In this document: in pieces, positions 25,662-27,057 of the stretch
How the letters are laid out: each line of letters starts with the position of its first letter
Position numbering within the stretch: the stretch's first letter is position 1
Origin: Endomicrobium sp.
GTDB taxonomy: Bacteria > Elusimicrobiota > Endomicrobiia > Endomicrobiales > Endomicrobiaceae
Reading direction: 5' to 3'
Length of the DNA: 27,057 bases
NCBI GenBank assembly: GCA_031277075.1
Contig: JAISLV010000200.1
Location: 1-27,057 of the forward strand
Made by a program: the position numbers and the translations under genes
Notes under the pieces: generated by a model
The model's database searches: none
Told to the model about the DNA's origin: nothing
Seen by the model: only the letters and a program-made list of their open reading frames with translations

Positions 25662-26233
25662 CGCTTATTTTAGGGTTTTTCGGAGTGGTTTTTTTGGCTG
25701 TCGTAGTCGTCGCGCTTTACGTTTTGGTAACGTATAACGCTTTCGTAGTTCTTAAAAATAGGGTGAAAGAGGCTTGGAGCGATATTGAAGTTCAGATGAA
25801 ACGCCGCTATGACCTTATCCCCAATCTCGTTGAAGTGGTAAAAGGCTATGCGGCGCACGAAAAAAATACGCTTGAAGCCGTTATACAGGCAAGAAACGCG
25901 GCTATGTCCAGCAGCGGCAGCCTTGACGATAAAGCCAAAGCCGAAAACGCCCTTACGGGAACTTTAAAATCTCTTTTTGCGCTGTCTGAGAATTATCCTA
26001 ATCTCAAAGCGAACGAAAACTTTTTGGAACTGCAAAGAGAACTTACCGACACTGAAAATAAAATTCAGGCGAGCAGAAGGTTTTACAATGCCAACGTTTT
26101 AGCTTTAAACACCAAACTTGAAATGTTCCCCAGCAACATTATAGGTAAATTTTTCAATTTCGTAAAACAGGAATTTTTTAAACTTGACGAAAACGAGCAA
26201 GCCGCAAAACAGCCTGTGAAAGTGCAATTTTAA
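25658..26233 (+). CDS. lemA: LemA family membrane protein
   Basis: 191 residues. The N-terminal membrane segment (about 3-27) is followed by the family signature YNAFVVLKNRVKEAWSDIEVQMKRRYDLIPNLVEVVKGYA and a helical bundle ending FYNANVLALNTKLEMFPSN. AAGGAG (25645-25650) lies 7 nt before the ATG, inside the end of the upstream gene. The ATGA overlap indicates coupled translation with the phosphoglycerol transferase-like gene. LemA proteins are often encoded next to HtpX and are linked to envelope homeostasis, but their biochemical role is not established. Confidence 0.95.
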   Translation: MTLILGFFGVVFLAVVVVALYVLVTYNAFVVLKNRVKEAWSDIEVQMKRRYDLIPNLVEVVKGYAAHEKNTLEAVIQARNAAMSSSGSLDDKAKAENALTGTLKSLFALSENYPNLKANENFLELQRELTDTENKIQASRRFYNANVLALNTKLEMFPSNIIGKFFNFVKQEFFKLDENEQAAKQPVKVQF

Positions 26234-26249
26234 AACTTGAAAACTATGA

Positions 26250-26315
26250 CGGCTGCAAGCGGCTGAGCGGCGGTAAAATTTAACATTTTTACCGTTTTAA
26301 AGCCGCTTGCAGCCG
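26250..26315 (+). terminator. Long hairpin between lemA and htpX (terminator or attenuator candidate)
   Basis: CGGCTGCAAGCGGCT (26250-26264) is perfectly complementary to AGCCGCTTGCAGCCG (26301-26315). Inside, CGGTAAAA (26271-26278) pairs with TTTTACCG (26287-26294), so a nested two-stem structure can form. Only a short T-run (TTTT at 26321-26324) follows a few bases later, so complete termination is doubtful. Partial read-through or an mRNA stabiliser is also possible. Confidence 0.5.
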
Positions 26316-26347
26316 CTGGCTTTTCAAACTTCCCAGCAAGAGGATTT

Positions 26348-27057
26348 ATGCCTAAAATAACTACTTACGATTTTATAGACGCAAACAGACGCAAAACTAT
26401 TATGCTTATGTTTTTGTTTCCTTTAAGCCTTGTAATTCTCGTATATATAGCGCTTTTATTTGTCGGCGAGTTTGGAGGCGGCGCGGGCGCAAACGCTAAC
26501 GGAGCTTCCGCCATAGACGCGGCAAACAGAATAGCCGTTGTGGTTTTGCCTATAGTCTCTATCGCGGCTATAATTTGGATACTGATAAGTTATTTTTACG
26601 GTCAAAATTTTATACTGCGAGCGGCAGGCGCCAAAGAAATTACAAATCGGACTTCCGACGAAAAAGAAATTTTAAGAATCGTTGAAAATATCGCAATAAC
26701 CGCAGGACTTCCCATGCCTAAAGTCTACGCTATTAACGACAACTCTTTAAACGCTTTCGCCACAGGCAGAAACCCTGAGCATTCTTACGTCGTCCTTACA
26801 AAAGGCATTATCAACAAACTTGAAAAAAGCGAGCTTGAAGGGGTGATAGCCCACGAAATGTCGCATATAGGAAACCGCGACATACGCCTTATGCTTATAA
26901 TGATAGTATGTATAAGCGTTTCAACGATAGCGGCGGAAATTCTTTTAAGAATCGGGTTGTCTCAAAGAAACAGAAACTCTAAAAACAATAATTCGCAAAT
27001 TCTGTTTTTAGCTTTGGCTGCGGCATTTTACGCTTACGGCTATATGGTAGCGCCGCT
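26348..27057 (+). CDS. htpX: M48-family membrane metalloprotease HtpX, C-terminus beyond window
   Basis: The frame is open from ATG 26348 to the window edge, giving 236 residues. Two N-terminal membrane segments (about 17-40 and 62-84) flank a short loop with a Gly/Ala-rich stretch. NDNSLNAFATGRNPEHSYV (131-149) and the zinc-binding HEMSH (H169, E170, H173) identify an HtpX-type M48 protease, which degrades damaged membrane proteins. The third zinc ligand, a downstream Glu, lies beyond the edge. AGAGGA precedes the start by about 3 nt. The lemA-htpX order is widespread, which supports a shared envelope-stress role. A further hydrophobic segment begins at about 216. Confidence 0.93.
   Translation, partial: MPKITTYDFIDANRRKTIMLMFLFPLSLVILVYIALLFVGEFGGGAGANANGASAIDAANRIAVVVLPIVSIAAIIWILISYFYGQNFILRAAGAKEITNRTSDEKEILRIVENIAITAGLPMPKVYAINDNSLNAFATGRNPEHSYVVLTKGIINKLEKSELEGVIAHEMSHIGNRDIRLMLIMIVCISVSTIAAEILLRIGLSQRNRNSKNNNSQILFLALAAAFYAYGYMVAP

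Overview
The window comes from a diderm (Gram-negative) bacterium with a moderately AT-rich genome. Envelope genes dominate: an autotransporter, an OmpA-type protein, an LpxL-like lipid acyltransferase, an RND pump and a LysM/M23 peptidase. A GH3 glycosidase of the beta-xylosidase type and a Pmp-like autotransporter fit a plant-fibre-exposed or gut-associated host. The combination would suit Elusimicrobiota or a similar gut phylum, but no marker gene here proves this, so the placement is a low-confidence inference. UGA is a normal stop codon. I saw no tRNA, rRNA or CRISPR array.

Layout. At 1-45 (minus) there is the start of an IS3-type transposase OrfA cut by the window edge, followed by a repeat-rich gap. 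On the minus strand, 617-5497 holds a GH3 glycosidase, an exported protein built from two tandem homologous halves, and a membrane-anchored LysM/M23 peptidase. From 5562 the plus strand carries an orphan membrane histidine kinase, a 435-bp repeat-rich gap, then an LpxL-like acyltransferase overlapping a dedicated acyl carrier protein, cysS, rlmB and a SulP anion transporter ending in a clear terminator. A Pmp-repeat autotransporter with its own good promoter (13549-16449) follows, closely bounded by inverted intergenic repeats. On the minus strand come an RlmI-like rRNA methyltransferase, an RND pump subunit without partners, and an OmpA-domain outer membrane protein. The last block (plus) is an LtaS/MdoB-like phosphoglycerol-transferase-type enzyme translationally coupled to lemA, then a long hairpin and htpX, which runs off the window.

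The most distinctive feature is intergenic. At least five copies of a composite repeat built on the dyad CTGAA-N5-TTCAG lie between genes in both orientations. Several carry variable arrays of a 12-mer and of a hairpin-forming unit of about 23 bp. A second, degenerate family accompanies them and forms the long inverted repeat around the autotransporter gene. A third family occurs twice (about 138-206 and 21441-21515).

A second pattern is that both divergent promoter regions (5498-5561 and 23386-23654) place a -10-like hexamer only 6-10 nt from all four start codons, with no Shine-Dalgarno sequence, whereas most other genes have good ones. This suggests leaderless transcripts. I see no clear multi-gene defence or biosynthetic system. 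The nearest to an undescribed module is the acyltransferase-ACP pair with an altered catalytic motif.
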